Shown here one piece after another: positions 48,001 through 63,000 of a stretch of DNA of 64,000 nt. The notes below the pieces were generated by a model. That model was given only the letters and a program-made list of their open reading frames with translations. It was not told the DNA's origin and did not search any database. Position 1 is the stretch's first letter. Every line of letters begins with the position of its first letter. Made by a program: the position numbers and the translations under genes. The stretch is taken from positions 1,648,786 through 1,712,785 of the forward strand of contig OX393564.1 of NCBI GenBank assembly GCA_947652115.1, read 5' to 3'. The DNA comes from Blastomussa wellsi (taxonomy: Eukaryota; Cnidaria; Anthozoa; Scleractinia; Plerogyridae).

Positions 48001-51000
48001 CAGTGGTCAACTTCAAAAAAACATGTGACCTCAAGGACTTCTAAATGTGAGCCTGCAATCTGGTCATGTTATACTGGTCAGCGGATACCTTCTTTCGACA
48101 GCTGTCAATTGACCATAACATGGCAAAGATGTAAGCTTATGGTAACCTTTAAAAATGTTAATCAGGTCGAACTCTCTGGACTATTTGGGGCGACGTTGTT
48201 CGTACATACTTTCGACACGCCCGCGAGTCATGTCACTTGCCATTTTGACCATGAAAAATGAAAGGCATGGTTCTCCTGTTTGTACTTTGTATGTGTGCTT
48301 GGTTCCCCTTTTTCTAAAGGTATGAGGCTCCGCTCTGTGGCCGCTATAATTATGTGTGGCTTGTTGTCAGATATTAACTTGACGTTAAACTTAAAAGAGG
48401 AAAATGTTGTAAAAGTTTTAGGGGCGGTTATTCAGTTTTCATATAAGAGAGGGTACAATTTTATGCTTTAAAAATGACAGATCTTCCCAAGACCATTTTG
48501 CTGTCCATATAATGGCATCTTGTGCCATATGGCACTCTTGGGAGTGAGAGGTTAACTAAAGAAATTATTTTGTTGTTTAGGGGTTGTTAGTGCTAAATTC
48601 AGGGGTTGTTAGTTCTCAATTCAGGACTTTGCAATTAAATAAAAAAAAAATATATTTTCTATAGACCCAAGACTTCCTTAGCCCGGCAAAAGAAATCAAG
48701 ACTCTTATATGTTGGCAAGACTGAATGAAATTTGACTATAACTCTACAGCGTTATTTCTCAATCAGCTGAGTAACAAATTTTACAGATTAAATGAAATAC
48801 ATAAATTTTGAATTCAGTGTCTTCTATTCTGAATAACAGCTATTGTTAATGTTCTGCTATGCATTACCAGTATTTAATTCTTTTGAGAAAATCCTCTGTT
48901 TGTGCATACTGTTAGAGTTGTCCAAGGAGGTAATGGGCTGACAGATGGGCCAGCTACACCAGAAAACTTAGAAAATGTTTTGAAGAAAGTTACTGAGCTT
49001 GGTTTTGCTCATAAATCACAGGTTGGTAACAGATTCTTATTATTTTTTGTTGGTTTTAATAATTAAAAGAATTTCTCAGCTATAACCAAAAGTCTATGCT
49101 AAGGTTATGAAAATGTTGTCAGAAGTCGAGTGAATACATTTTTAATTGAGCATTGACTGATCTGGCTGACCAGTTACGATTAATAAATTATGGAATTTTC
49201 TTCATGATGATACAACCAGCCTAGCCAGCCAGTTCCAACTAAGTGGTAAGTGTGATTACAAGACAAGCATGTATATGAACTAACCACCCCAGGTAAGCAA
49301 AAAGTTTCACAGTACTTCTTGCCATCCAGGGATATTCCACCAAAGTGGAATACATACATCTTATTAACTAAGCATGTGGGCTGTACTGGGAGAATATCAG
49401 CCCAAGGTCCTGAGAGTACAGACTGAGTGCAGATACATGTAGGTCCATACAGAAAATAATGAGGGTTGTTACTCTTCCAGTGAAGTCCCAAGCTTCATGT
49501 AGCTTGGTTAATAACAGATTTATTAAACAAATGAAAACGTTTTATGCCCTAGACATAAGTGTACAGTGAACAGGTTCGAGAAGGACATTTTAAATTTTGA
49601 TTGAGCACCCAGCATGTGTTTCGGTTGCAAAAAACCAGTCGTTTTACAAACCAATTAACAAAGTACAGTATGTGAGAGTTTTTGATGCCAGTCAAGTTTA
49701 TTTTTTCTCTTTTACATATTTAAGTCATTTCAACAGGATCATTCGAATTGACCAAATACCTGGTCCGATATTGAGAAAGTATTGGACTGGGAATGGAGCA
49801 CCTTCATTGGGTTTTTTAGTTATTAGCCCTCTGAGTACCTTTGTTGTGTAATAAACACCAATACCCTTATTTGCTTCAAACCAGGATAGAAGCTTCAATC
49901 AGAATAAGTTGCTTACAAATAATTTTATGAACTTTAAGGATGTAAAGGAAACTGGGGTTAGCAGTGTGACTATTCCACGAGCCCTATACATTGAGATCTA
50001 TGGCCCCACTGTTGGAGACAAGGTTTGTGCCATCAACAGTATGTGTAAGTTACTAACAATAACACATTTTCATTTCAAATTTATCAAATTTAAACCACAG
50101 ACAATTATGATACAAGTGCTACACGTCCATTAAGTGAGGTGTCCACTTATAGAACGTTAACAGATATGTGGCTATAGGACCAACTGTAAAGGTGGATTTC
50201 CACTGTCGCGTAATTTTCCGTGCGTTAACAGGCGTGATTTTAACTGGCTTTACGTACGTAAAATAAAAAAGAAGAAATATATGAACGTCTCGCGTATACG
50301 GAAATAGTTAAACCACATTCAACTTTTTCCGCAGATGCGAGAAGTCCATACATTTCTCCTTTTTAATTTTACGCACGTAAAGCCAGTTAAATTCACTCCT
50401 GCAACGTACGGAAAATTACGCGACAGTTGAAATCCACCTTAAGTAAGACAATGATGACCGGGATAATTGTGTTTATAGGAGATGTCTAGGTATCAGATCT
50501 ACTCTCCAATAGAAGTTAATAATAAATATCACAGTAACGTACCAGGCATGTACTACTTAGTAAAGTTTTTCCAAGGATAAATCTATTTTTCTGAATTTTA
50601 TAATTGTTTCAGATCTATCTTGGTGACAGTACTCTTGTTATAGAAGTGGAGAGAGATCACACTGTGTACGGGGATGAACTGAAATTTGGAGGAGGGAAGG
50701 TGACTGTATTTCTCCCTAGATTGTAGTGTTCTTGGTATCCCCCATGAAGTTCAGCTTTTCAGATCTACGCACTTGTAAAAAGCCAACTGATCTGCCTCAA
50801 GCCAGTTAGTTGGCTTGAAGGAGTGGCAAATGGTAAAGTTTAGACTAAGCGAGTTGGTGCGACTTAAGCATTTTTCTCTCTGATCTACTGACAGAGACTT
50901 CTTGAATTTTTGGATTGAGAAGTAACACACAAAAGTCTTGAAAAGAAATTGAAACATTCCTAGGAAAGGCTGACATGTGATATACTACTCTCTTCCAAAA

Positions 51001-53999
51001 TCGGCCACATTGCCAGTGTGGTTGCTCCGGGTGTAGTGGTAATCATGCTTGTAACCTGGGAACATCACTTCGATTCTGACTTGGGGCAAAAAGTTTTGTT
51101 TGAGAATATTGGGGTCAGGGAAGAGTTTCTGCAGTGGACAATCATTCCCAACAAGGGGTGGGTGTAGCCACTGCCTTCATGCTTTTCAAACCTGATTTAT
51201 TCTTGGCTCCCGAAGTTTGAATTGGTCACATACTATTTTGTGAAATGCTGTGCAGGTTTTGAGAGAAGGTATGGGCCAGGCAGCAAATGTTACCAACAAA
51301 GATGCCCTGGATACTGTTATCACCAATGCACTGATTGTGGATGCTGTATCTGGTATAATCAAGGCTGACGTAGGAATAAAGGTTTATAAATTACCTATTT
51401 TTTTAAACTAGCTTATTACTTTNNNNNNNNNNNNNNNNNNNNNNNNNNNNNNNNNNNNNNNNNNNNNNNNNNNNNNNNNNNNNNNNNNNNNNNNNNNNNN
51501 NNNNNNNNNNNNNNNNNNNNNNNNNNNNNNNNNNNNNNNNNNNNNNNNNNNNNNNNNNNNNNNNNNNNNNNNNNNNNNNNNNNNNNNNNNNNNNNNNNNN
51601 NNNNNNNNNNNNNNNNNNNNNNGTTGGCTAACTAAGCAGTGGGAGGCGCAGTGGCCTAATGGTTAGTGCGCTGGACTCTGGATCGGACGGTCCGGGTTCG
51701 AGTCCTGGCCGGGCCACTGCGTTGTGTTCTTGGGCAATACACTTTACTCTCACAGTGCCTCTCTTCACCCAGGTGTATAAATGGGTACCGGCGAATTTAC
51801 TGCTGGGGGGTAACCCTGCGATGGACTAGCATCCCATCCAGGGGGGAGTAGAAATACTCTCTGTCGCTTCATGCTACAGAAACCGGGATAAGCTCCGGCC
51901 TGATGGGCCACTAGGCCCGACTGCAGACTTACCTTACCTTACCTTACCTAACTAAGCAATAGAAGACATTTTTATGTTTACATAGCATCATCTAAACACA
52001 AGGGGGTTTGGGAGAATTCAATACGTAAACACGTCTCGTGGTTTGCATAACTTTTGAGAATTCTCCTAAATTCCCAGGTGTTTAGATTAGGCTATGTAAT
52101 TAAACACGGAAAACTTCCTCTATTGCTTCTCTAAAACATTTCTTAAAAAATATGCACAGCACGAAACTGTATCAAGAGCTCTCATTGGATAATCATAAAA
52201 AATGTGAAAATAAAGTAATGTCAAGTGTTCACGGTTTGAGTGTCCGCACTGTGACAAACAAACATTTTTAAACTTATGTATACTGTTTTTTTTTGTTAGG
52301 TTTTAATCAGGTGTTACCTGGGGTAGGAGAACTCATAGAAGAAGTGCAAGTGGAAGGGACATTCCCAGATGGAACAAAATTAGTATGTGGCTGCCAGTTA
52401 TGTTGGGAAATTTCTTTCAAGAATTTACTAGTTAGAATAAGGTTTAATAAAAATGGAGTTCTTATTTCTGAGTAGTGGATGTTGTTTAGATTCAAACTAA
52501 AAAGTGTTAGTAACATCTGTTGGTGAGCAGTTTGCTGTTAAGAAAAAACCGTTGTAATATTATAAATATTTAGTAATTGATTTATTAAAAGCATATCAAT
52601 TAATCTTCTCAAATTTAGGTTACTGTTCATCAACCTATTTGTCAAGCAAATGGTGATTTGAATCTTGCCCTTTATGGGAGCTTCTTACCCATTCCATCAG
52701 TAGAGATATTTTCATCAGCAAGTGCCAATGTTGTGCCATTGGTGAGTATTACCTACTAGAACCTAACAACTATCAGCCGAGTTGGACTTGATTGAGTGAC
52801 AGGCAGCTTCCCTCTGCCAATTAAATATTCTGCAGATCTTGACACTTTGGCATTAATTTCCTAACACTTATAGATTTTTACATTAAATAATTCTTGGATT
52901 AAATACTTGAATGACAATAGACCAATTTCGATATTTTAATATTCAGCCTAAAACAATAGACATCACTGCGAGGCTCTGGGGAATAAATCCCATAAACTCT
53001 ATAATTTATATCCCGGAGCCTCGTGCTGAGGTATATTGTTTTAGGTTGAATTTTAAAACATCGAAATTTGTCCATTTAACATGCTTACATCTACTTAAAA
53101 ATGCTTACATTTAGAGAACAACACTACCAGGACAGAATAGGACTGATTTGCACTGCCTTTACCTCTCTACCCAGCATATACCTTGTAGATATGTTTAATC
53201 TGTGTGTGTGACACTGTTTTTCTCAGGTTAATAACACTGTGCCAGGTGCCATAATTCCTGCTGTTAATGGAAGCATTGTATTAAATGCACAGAGAGGAAC
53301 AGTTAAGCTGACCGTCACAAGTTTGTGTGATCGACCTATTCAAGTATGTACATGGAACCACAGTATATTCAATTTATGTGCAAGTTCCCATCTTGTTATT
53401 TGAAACTAAAAGTTTATTTATGTGTAGAGCCATCACCTAGCTGTGCTTTTAGTCTCGTGCACCAAATTTATAATTAGAGCTTCAGTCTGATTTGAATCAC
53501 ATAATTATTATGTCAAATAATACAATGAATATTTTATTTTTTAACTCTGCATTCAGGTTGGAAGCCATTATCATTTTATAGAGGTGAACAAGAATCTTCA
53601 ATTTGATAGAGCAGCTGCTTATGGAAAGAGGCTGGTAAGTTGCTTGTAATTATTAATAATTACGTAATTTTTATAAATCTATAAACGAATCCTATCATGT
53701 TGCTAGGGGGTACCCCTGGGATGGACTAGCATCCCAATTTGTCCTTGTCTCTTCGTGTTAAGGAAAACTTCAGGTTAAGCTCTGGCCTGATGGGCCACTA
53801 GGCTCACCTTTACCTTGTAATTTGGTTTTATCAACAGGGTTGATAATGTGAATTGGCCACCGTAAAGAGATTCAAGAGCTGATGTTTCGAGCGTTAGCCC
53901 TTCGTCGGAACGCTTGAAACGTCAGCTCTCGAATCTCTTTATGGTGGCCAATTCACATTATCAACCCAGTTGATAAAACCAAATTATATTGTTATACTT

Positions 54000-54034
<35 letters not shown>

Positions 54035-57000
54035 TACCGCTTCTATTCACCTTTACCTTGTCCTACACATAAAGGCAAAGCGGTCCATACTGTTGGAGCT
54101 TATCGAGGTTTCTGTAGCATTAAACTTTTAGAAATATTTCTCCTTACCCCTGGATTGGAAGCTTCTCTCTCGCTTGCTCGAGCTTGGACCGTCAGATCCG
54201 GAGTCCCATCAGATCTGGAGTCCCATCAGATCCGGAGTCCCATCAGATCTGGAATCCCATCAGATCCGGAGTCCCATCAGATCCGGAGTCCCTACCCATA
54301 CTGTATTAAGAACAAAGTGTTATTTAAATAAACACATAATTATTCTTTTTTTCCTTTGTTAGAATATTGCTGCTGGGACTGCAGTTAGATTTGAACCAGG
54401 AGACACCAAAACAGTTGAACTGGTTGAAATTGCTGGGAACAGGTGAACTGCAGGTGTTAATTGTCTCGAGAAAAATGGTCCATTGTTCTGTGGCAAAAAT
54501 TTACAGGCCAAACATAGTTTACTATTCAAGCCACCATTATTTCATGTCAGGCCACGTGATGTGTTTTCCATTTCATCTTTGCTGACGCTAAATATTCTTA
54601 ATAATGTACCCAAAGACCACATACACCATACACCATAGTTAATAGACCTAAAGGAAGTCACTGTCCCAGGGGGGTACTTGCATATACATGATGGGGGGGG
54701 GATTCATATTGCAAACCTCAAAAAATACACGAGCCTGAAATTTAGAACTTAAAAAATACCTGACATCAAAATTTCCTACCCAAAAAAAATATGACTTAAA
54801 TACCACCGATCAGGTAAACCTGAAATATATGTGACAGATCTCTTGACCCAAAAAAAATGCTGAGCATGTAAATTTTCAACACAAAAGAATACGTCAGACC
54901 CCTGCCCCCTCCCCCCTTTCCCCCGTCATGTATACTGTGAGTACCCCCCTGGGTCATTGTCTCAATCCAAAACCATCCAAAATGAGAACAACAACATAAA
55001 AAAACTGTCAAAAATATCATACTCGTATATTTCAGGTATACTCCTGAACTTGTACTATAGCTAAATTTGCAACTCTTAATAATATATAGATTTAGTCAAG
55101 CCTAAAACCAGAGCTCTGTATTTTCTCTGGTTCTTAATAATTTTTGAAATTGCGTTCATTAAAAGTAAAATACTAGTGTGCACAACTACTCAAGAACGAT
55201 TCCACAGCTGAAATAAATAAGAATACAAAAATAGCAACTCAAATTGAAGAATTTCGCTGAGAATGACCGTGAAAAATTGAAAAATCCTGCCACAAGCCAA
55301 CCTGACCTGAGCCCACGATCAATAAAACCAATACCTGGTCAGTGGTCAACTTCAAAAAAACATGTGACCTCGAGGACTTCTAAATGTGAGCCTGCAATCT
55401 GGTCATGTTATACTGGTCAGCGGATACCTTCTTTCGACAGCTGTCAATTGACCATAACATGTCAAAGATGTAAGCTTATGGTAACCTTTAAAAATGTTAA
55501 TCAGGTCGAACTCTCTGGACTATTTGGGGCGACGTTGTTCGTACATACTTTCGACACGGCCGCGAGTCATGTCACTTGCCATTTTGACCATGAAAAATGA
55601 AAGGCATGGTTCTCCTGTTTGTACTTTGTATGTGTGCTTGGTTCCCCTTTTTCTAAAGGTATGAGGCTCCGCTCTGTGGCCGCTATAATTATGTGTGGCT
55701 TGTTGTCAGATATTAACTTGACGTTAAACTTAAAAGAGGAAAATGTTGTAAAAGTTTTAGGGGCGGTTATTAAGTTTTCATATAAGAGAGGGTACAATTT
55801 TATGCTTTAAAAATGACAGATCTTCCCAAGACCATTTTGCTGTCCATATAATGGCATCTTGTGCCATATGGCACTCTTGGGAGTGAGAGGTTAACTAAAG
55901 AAATTATTTTGTTGTTTAGGGGTTGTTAGTGCTAAATTCAGGGGTTGTTAGTTCTCAATTCAGGACTTTGTACTTAAATAAAAAAAAAATATATATTTTC
56001 TATAGACCCAAGACTTCCTTAGCCCGGCAAAAGAAATCAAGACTCTTATATGTTGGCAAGACTGAATGAAATTTGACTATAACTCTACAGCGTTATTTCT
56101 CAATCAGCTGAGTAACAAATTTTACAGATTAAATGAAATACATAAATTTTGAATTCAGTGTCTTCTATTCTGAATAACAGCTATTGTTAATGTTCTGCTA
56201 TGCATTACCAGTATTTAATTCTTTTGAGAAAATCCTCTGTTTGTGCATACTGTTAGAGTTGTCCGAGGAGGTAATGGGCTGACAGATGGGCCAGCTACAC
56301 CAGAAAACTTAGAAAATGTTTTGAAGAAAGTTACTGAGCTTGGTTTTGCTCATAAATCACAGGTTGGTAACAGATTCTTATTATTTTTTGTTGGTTTTAA
56401 TAATTAAAAGAATTTCTCAGCTATGACCAAAAGTCTATGCTAAGGTTATGAAAATGTCGTCAGAAGTCGAGTGAATACATTTTTAATTGAGCATTGACTG
56501 ATCTGGCTGACCAGTTACGATTAATAAATTATGGAATTTTCTTCATGATGATACAACCAGTCTAACCAGCCAGTTCCAACTGAGTGGTAAGTGTGATTAC
56601 AAGACAAGCATGTATATGAACTAACCACCCCAGGTAAGCAAAAAGTTTCACAGTACTTCTTGCCATCCAGGGATATTCCACCAAAGTGGAATATAAACAT
56701 CTTATTAACTAAGCATGTGGGCTGTACTGGGAGAATATCAGCCCAAGGTCCTGAGAGTACAGACTGAGTGCAGATGCATGTAGGCCCATACAGAAAATAG
56801 TGAGGGTTGTTACTCTTCCAGTGAAGTCCCAAGCTTCATGTAGCTTGGTTAATAACAGATTTATTAAACAAATGAAAACGTTTTATGCCCTAGACATAAG
56901 TGTACAGTGAACAGGTTCGAGAAGGACATTTTAAATTTTGATTGAGCACCCAGCATGTGTTTCGGTTGCAAAAAGCCAGTTTCAGTCGTTTTACAAACCA

Positions 57001-60000
57001 ATTAACAAAGTACAGTATGTGAGAGTTTTTGATGCCAGTCAAGTTTATTTTTTCTCTTTTACATATTTAAGTCATTTCAACAGGATCATTCGAATTAACC
57101 AAATACCTGGTCCGATATTGAGAAAATATTGGACTGGGAATGGAGCACCTTGATTGGGTTTTTTTAGTTATTAGCCCTCTGAGTACCTTTGTTGTGTAAT
57201 AAACACCAATACCCTTATTTGCTTCAAACCAGGATAGAAGCTTCAATCAGCTGTTTTTTACTACGATTATATTAAAGAATTAGTTGCTTACAAATAATTT
57301 TATGAACTTTAAGGATGTAAAGGAAACTGGGGTTAGCAGTGTGACTATTCCACGAGCCCTATACATTGAGATCTATGGCCCCACTGTTGGAGACAAGGTT
57401 TGTGCCATCAACAGTATGTGTAAGTTACTAACAATAACACATTTTCATTTCAAATTTATCAAATTTAAACCACAGACAATTATGATACAAGTGCTACACG
57501 TCCATTAAGTGAGGTGTCCACTTATAGAACGTTAATAGATATGTGGCTTTTGGACCAACTGTAAAGGTGGATTTGCACTGTCGCGTAGTTGAAATCCACC
57601 TTAAGTAAGATAATGATGACCGGGATAATTGTGTTTATAGGAGATGTCTAGGTATCAGATCTACTCTCCAATAGAAGTTAATAATAAATATCACAGTAAC
57701 TTACCAGGCATGTACTACTTAGTAAAGTTTTTCTAAGGATAAATCTATTTTTCTGAATTTTATAATTGTTTCAGATCTATCTTGGTGACAGTACTCTTGT
57801 TATAGAAGTGGAGAGAGATCACACTGTGTACGGGGATGAACTGAAGTTTGGAGGAGGAAAGGTGACTACATTTCTTCCTAGCTGGTAGTGTTCTTGGTAT
57901 CCCCCATGAAGTTCAGCTTTTCAGATCTATGCACTTGTAAAAAGCCAACTGGTCTGCCTCAAGCCAGTTAGTTGGTTTGAAGGAGTGGCAAATGGTAAAG
58001 TTTAGACTAAGTGAGTTGGTGCGACTTAAGCATTTTTCTCTCTGATCTACTGACAGAGACTTCTTGAACTTTTGGATTGAGACCCCCAAGCCAAGTAACA
58101 CACAAAAGTCTTGAAAAGAAATTGAAATATTCCAAGGAAAGGCTGACATGTGATATACTACTCTCTTCCAAAATCGGCCACATTGCCAGTGTGGTTGCTC
58201 CGGTAGTAGTGGTATAATGCTTGTAACCTGGGACAAAGAGGGGCAAATATTGAGAATATTGGGGTCAGGGAAGAGTTTCTGCAGTGGACAATCATTCCCA
58301 ACAAGGGGTGGGTGTAGCCACTGCCTTCATGCTTTTCAAACCTAATTTATTCTTGGCTCCTGAAGTTTGAATTGGTCACATACTATTTTGTGAAATGCTG
58401 TGCAGGTTTTGAGAGAAGGTATGGGCCAGGCAGCAAATGTTACCAACAAAGATGCCCTGGATACTGTTATCACCAATGCACTGATTGTGGATGCTGTATC
58501 TGGTATAATCAAGGCTGACGTAGGAATAAAGGTTTATAAATTACCTATTTTTTTAAACTAGCTTATTACTTTAGTATCAACTTACACGATCGTTCACTGC
58601 AGGTTCATTTGGTGTTTTCAATTTACCTTGGGTTGAAAATTATTTAAAGAAGTGTGACTTTGTTTGAAAGTTTAACTGTGAATGTTGTTACAATTTAGAA
58701 TGGAATAATTTCTGCTATTGGAAAAGGTGGCAACCCAGATGTCATGGAAGGAGTCACTGAGGTTGGTGAATAATTTTTTTTTCTGTTTATTTTAACATAG
58801 AAACGCAGGCATGCATTGCATGCAAAGAGCTACTTAAAAGTTATTTTTTGTATCAACTGCTACTCAGTTTGTGTTTGTGAGAATGTTAGTGTTCAGTGGC
58901 AACTGCATGTGGAAGGTACTAGTGTTGATTTTCGAGTTACTAATTATCAGTTTTGTCGTGATAGGGAATGGTGTGTGGCGTTGGCACAGAAGTTATTGCA
59001 GGTGAAGGACTAATCTTGACTGCTGGTGGCTTTGATGCTCACATACATTTTACTTGTCCACAACTTGCCGAAGAAGCCATTGCATCTGGACTGACAACCA
59101 TGGTTGGAGGTGGCACAGGTACAGAATATAATAATTATCTTGCTGTTAATGTAGGCCACTGTCTTCTGGGCTGGGTTTTGCTTATTTAAGGCAGGCATTA
59201 GGAGACTATGAGTCCATCCTACCAAATAGTTTTTTTACTAAATACTTGAAACTGTTATTGTTATAGGTCCAGCAACTGGAACATGTGCAACAACATGCAC
59301 TCCTGGACCAAACCACATAAAGTAAGTAGAAATAACAATAATCATGAATTTGAGGCCTTAACTGACTCAAAGGAGTTAAGCAACCAAGTTTGCTTTAGTT
59401 AGTGCTTGATGCATTTTTGTCTGGCATTTAAACTTACAAAATTTTATTAAATAAAAACAGGTAAATCTATGGCAGGCCAAATGGCCTACAATGCTGGAAT
59501 GTATCACTGTTTTTAACACAAGTAAGCAGCTAGGAATAACTTATTTCTACTAATAATAATTCTAATAAGCAGCTAGGAATAATTTATTTCATCCGGTGCA
59601 CAAGCAATGGGATGCTTGTGCACCGTAAGATTACCCCAGCATTATTTCACCAGTACCCATTTCTTTGTGGGAGGTGTGACCGTGGCCTAATGGTTAGTGC
59701 GCTGGACTCCAGATCAGAAGGTCTGGGTTCTACCTCTAGCCGGGGCACTGTGTTGTGTTCTTGAACAAGACACTTTACTCTAACAGTGCCTCCCTTAACC
59801 TCCCTATGATAAATAAAAACTACAAATTACGATTAAAAACTACACATCCATGATAAAAAGCTTTTTTAGTACATTCTAAAGATGATTGCTTTGCTGCATT
59901 CTTCTCTGTAGAATGTCTATTAAAATAAAAATAGTCCATTAAAAATTGAGGGCAGCGCTTTTTAATACTGTCCTTAATTTTTTTGCAGGGCAATGATTCA

Positions 60001-63000
60001 AAGTACAGACAGTTTCCCCCTTAACTTTGGATTCACAGGTGAGTGAACTGCTTCTGAAATAATGTTGTACATAAGTGATGGCAACATTAAAACATTTACA
60101 CATACTCAGGTTCTTATAACTTATTCTTCTCTTTTTAGGAAAGGGAAACACCTCAAAGTCTAGTGGTGTTGCGGAGGAGTTGGAGGAACAGATTAAAGCT
60201 GGTGCAATTGGGTGCGAACCATAATAACCTTTGTCTGATAATCAGTAAATGTTAACAGTGTCCTAGCAAAGTGACCTTCACTGGGAAGTAATATTAATAA
60301 ATTATACATATTAAATTTCTTCAATTTTTTTCTTTTAAGGTGACCCACAATAGTTTAAAGCTTCCCATCTCTGGCATTCTATTATAGCTAGGCCAATGAT
60401 GCAGACGAAAAACATTTAGTGTAATCTCATAGCATATTTATCAGTAAACAGAGTCAGGTCAAAATGGAGGCAAACTCTGTTGTCATGGCAACATTAGTAG
60501 GGGTCAAAGACTACTCAGTGTAAGGTTTTGTTTTTGATATATTTTTGTTAGGTCATCAAGTCAATAAGTTTCAGATCCACCTTAAATTTATGAAAAAAAT
60601 AACATAGCTCTGAAACCTATAATTTAACAGACTTTGTTAAAAATTTGCAGAAATGTTCCTTTCATCGACATAACAAAAAATATGTAAAAACCAAAAACTT
60701 TCACTGAGTAGTTTTCAAGTTATTTAAGCCTGAAAAGGTCAAATATAGGGCATTTTGGATCACTTTTGATGTTACCATGGCAACAAATTATGACATTACT
60801 TGGGCATCAATTTGTTCATTGGTAAAATTTACACACATTTTTTCGAAGTTACCCTTCAGCATTAATCTACAGATCAGAATATTAAATTGACATGGTCTTG
60901 CATCAATGGTGATTTTTATGGTAGATAATTGTTTGTACATACTAGAAATTAAATGTTATGCCATCTTAAATTATCAAACAACCTTTTAGTAACTAAAACT
61001 GTTTTAACCTTTTCAAATGCAAAATGTTCATTGTCATTTATTATTAGAGTGTGACGGGCCTTAGTGTGGCCACCCAACAAACTTTTTTGACAAGTTAGCC
61101 AATCAGAGAGCGCAAATTTGTTTGAGTTGTTCCACCTCCTTGTTAAAAACACAACAGGTTTCGTGACAACAGCTTTGAACATTGCAAGGAGGCAGGACAG
61201 CTCAAACAACTTCGCGCTCTCTGGTTGGCAAATTATAAATTGTCAAAAAAGTTTGTTGGGTGTCCACACTAAGGTGTGTTACAAGCTGCAGACATTTATT
61301 TTACAGCATATTTTAGCAATGAAGTTTTAGACAGATGACAAATGCCCCTTAAATTTAATGCTGTAGGCTGAAACTTCACGAGGACTGGGGAACAACTCCT
61401 GCTGCAATTGACTGTGCCCTGACTGCTGCTGAAAAACATGATGTGCAGGTGATGAGTCATTTGGTATTCTGTTGTTATCATTAGTGAAGAAATTTTTTTC
61501 CTCAGTGGGGACTCTTAATGAAAGTGACAGAGTGTACTTGTCAATCCTAGGAATTCTTCTAGTTAGGAATTCCTATAAATTCCTAACTAGAAGAATGCCA
61601 ATGAAATATAATCTGAGAAGAGTTCCAGTCAGATTTCATCAGGAATTTCCGTCTATACTTAACTGCACTGTCCAGAACACATAAGAATCAACAAGAATTC
61701 CTTATAAACAAAAGTCTAACCTAGAATATCCCAGTGGGTGGATTTATTTGTAATTCATGGTAGTTTGAGAAAACAGGGCTTGTAAATTAAGTGTTCAACG
61801 TCTTAAAGGTGATGTTTGGTCAGTTTTCAATTGATTTTTTTCAGATCACCATCCACACTGATACACTCAATGAGTCAGCATGTGTTGAACAGTCAATAGA
61901 AGCCTTCAAGGTAAAAAAGTTAGATTTGTGAGAGTGGCATTTTTTGCCTGCATGTAACATAAAGTTATTTCACGTTTACAGGGCCGGACAATCCACACTT
62001 ATCACTCAGAAGGTGCAGGTGGCGGCCATGCCCCTGATATCATTAAGGTGTGTTCGGAAGAGAATGTGATTCCGTCGTCAACCAATCCCACCAGGCCTTT
62101 TACACGCAACACTATTGATGAGCATTTGGACATGCTGATGGTTTGCCATCATCTTGACAAGTATGAATTTTTGAGTATTGTTTTGCAATCATTTTAACTA
62201 CAGTTGTTACACTTGAGCACAGACGCCTTTCCGATGATGTTGAACTCTCTGTATCAGGCATCAAAAATGCTTAAACCATGCTCAGAGTAGTCTCTTTTGC
62301 AGTTTTAATTTAAATTTGCCAAGGAGCATCCCTTGCTTTATCATCTTACTTTTTCGTATACAGGGTATCTCAGGTAACATTAGTTTTACATGGTATATTA
62401 GCTAGCTGTTAGAATGCTAGAACTGTAACAAGTTCTGTACCTTGTGTTTTGAATATCTAAATACATTGAATGACATTTGGGGGGACATGATCAGCATGGT
62501 TCAACATTTTAACACATTTTTCTTTACAGGAACCTGAAGGAGGATGTAGCATTTGCAGAATCGCGTATCCGAGCAGAAACAATTGCTGCAGAAGACATCC
62601 TTCATGACATGGGAGCCATTAGCATCATATCTTCAGATTCACAAGTAATTAAATCACAGATATTTTGCTTCATTTTTTGCATGGCTGTGAATAATTGGTT
62701 TATTTTGTGCCTGTGAAAGGACATCGTCCAAAGATATGTGATATCCCTTGCCAGAGTCATTAACTAATTAAAAGTTGTTTCTGATCAGCTCTTTTCAAAA
62801 CCATTTTTATGCTAAGTGCTATTACTTATAAATGCCTAAGTAATATACTGCAAATCCCCCTTCCCCATGAATATAACCAGTTCTCTCATTTGAATATACC
62901 GATAAACCCAGGGCTTATAACCATCATTTTAGAGGTTATCAGGACTTCTTTGTTTTTACAAATTAATTTAAGTGTTTGTTTTTGCAGGCCATGGGTCGTG

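Larger units (their letters stand above)
44608..51422 (+). repeat. Duplicated block, copy A (urease exons 3-11)
   Basis: The block from GTTGGCTAACTAAGCA to the N gap is repeated at 51623-58572 with only scattered differences in exons and introns. Differences include a serine (AVSGS) in exon 5 where copy B has asparagine, shorter minisatellite and longer poly-G runs, and a 252 bp hairpin (50189-50440) reduced to 39 bp in copy B. All nine exons are open. Confidence 0.95.

Noticed and set aside
47938..48261. 107-residue ORF in urease intron 7 (also in copy B at 55244-55600)
   Set aside because: It is present in both copies simply because the block is duplicated; no splice sites or family similarity were seen.
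51650..51730. Possible functional tRNA gene
   Set aside because: A- and B-box-like sequences are present, but they continue into a SINE body with a tail and target duplication.
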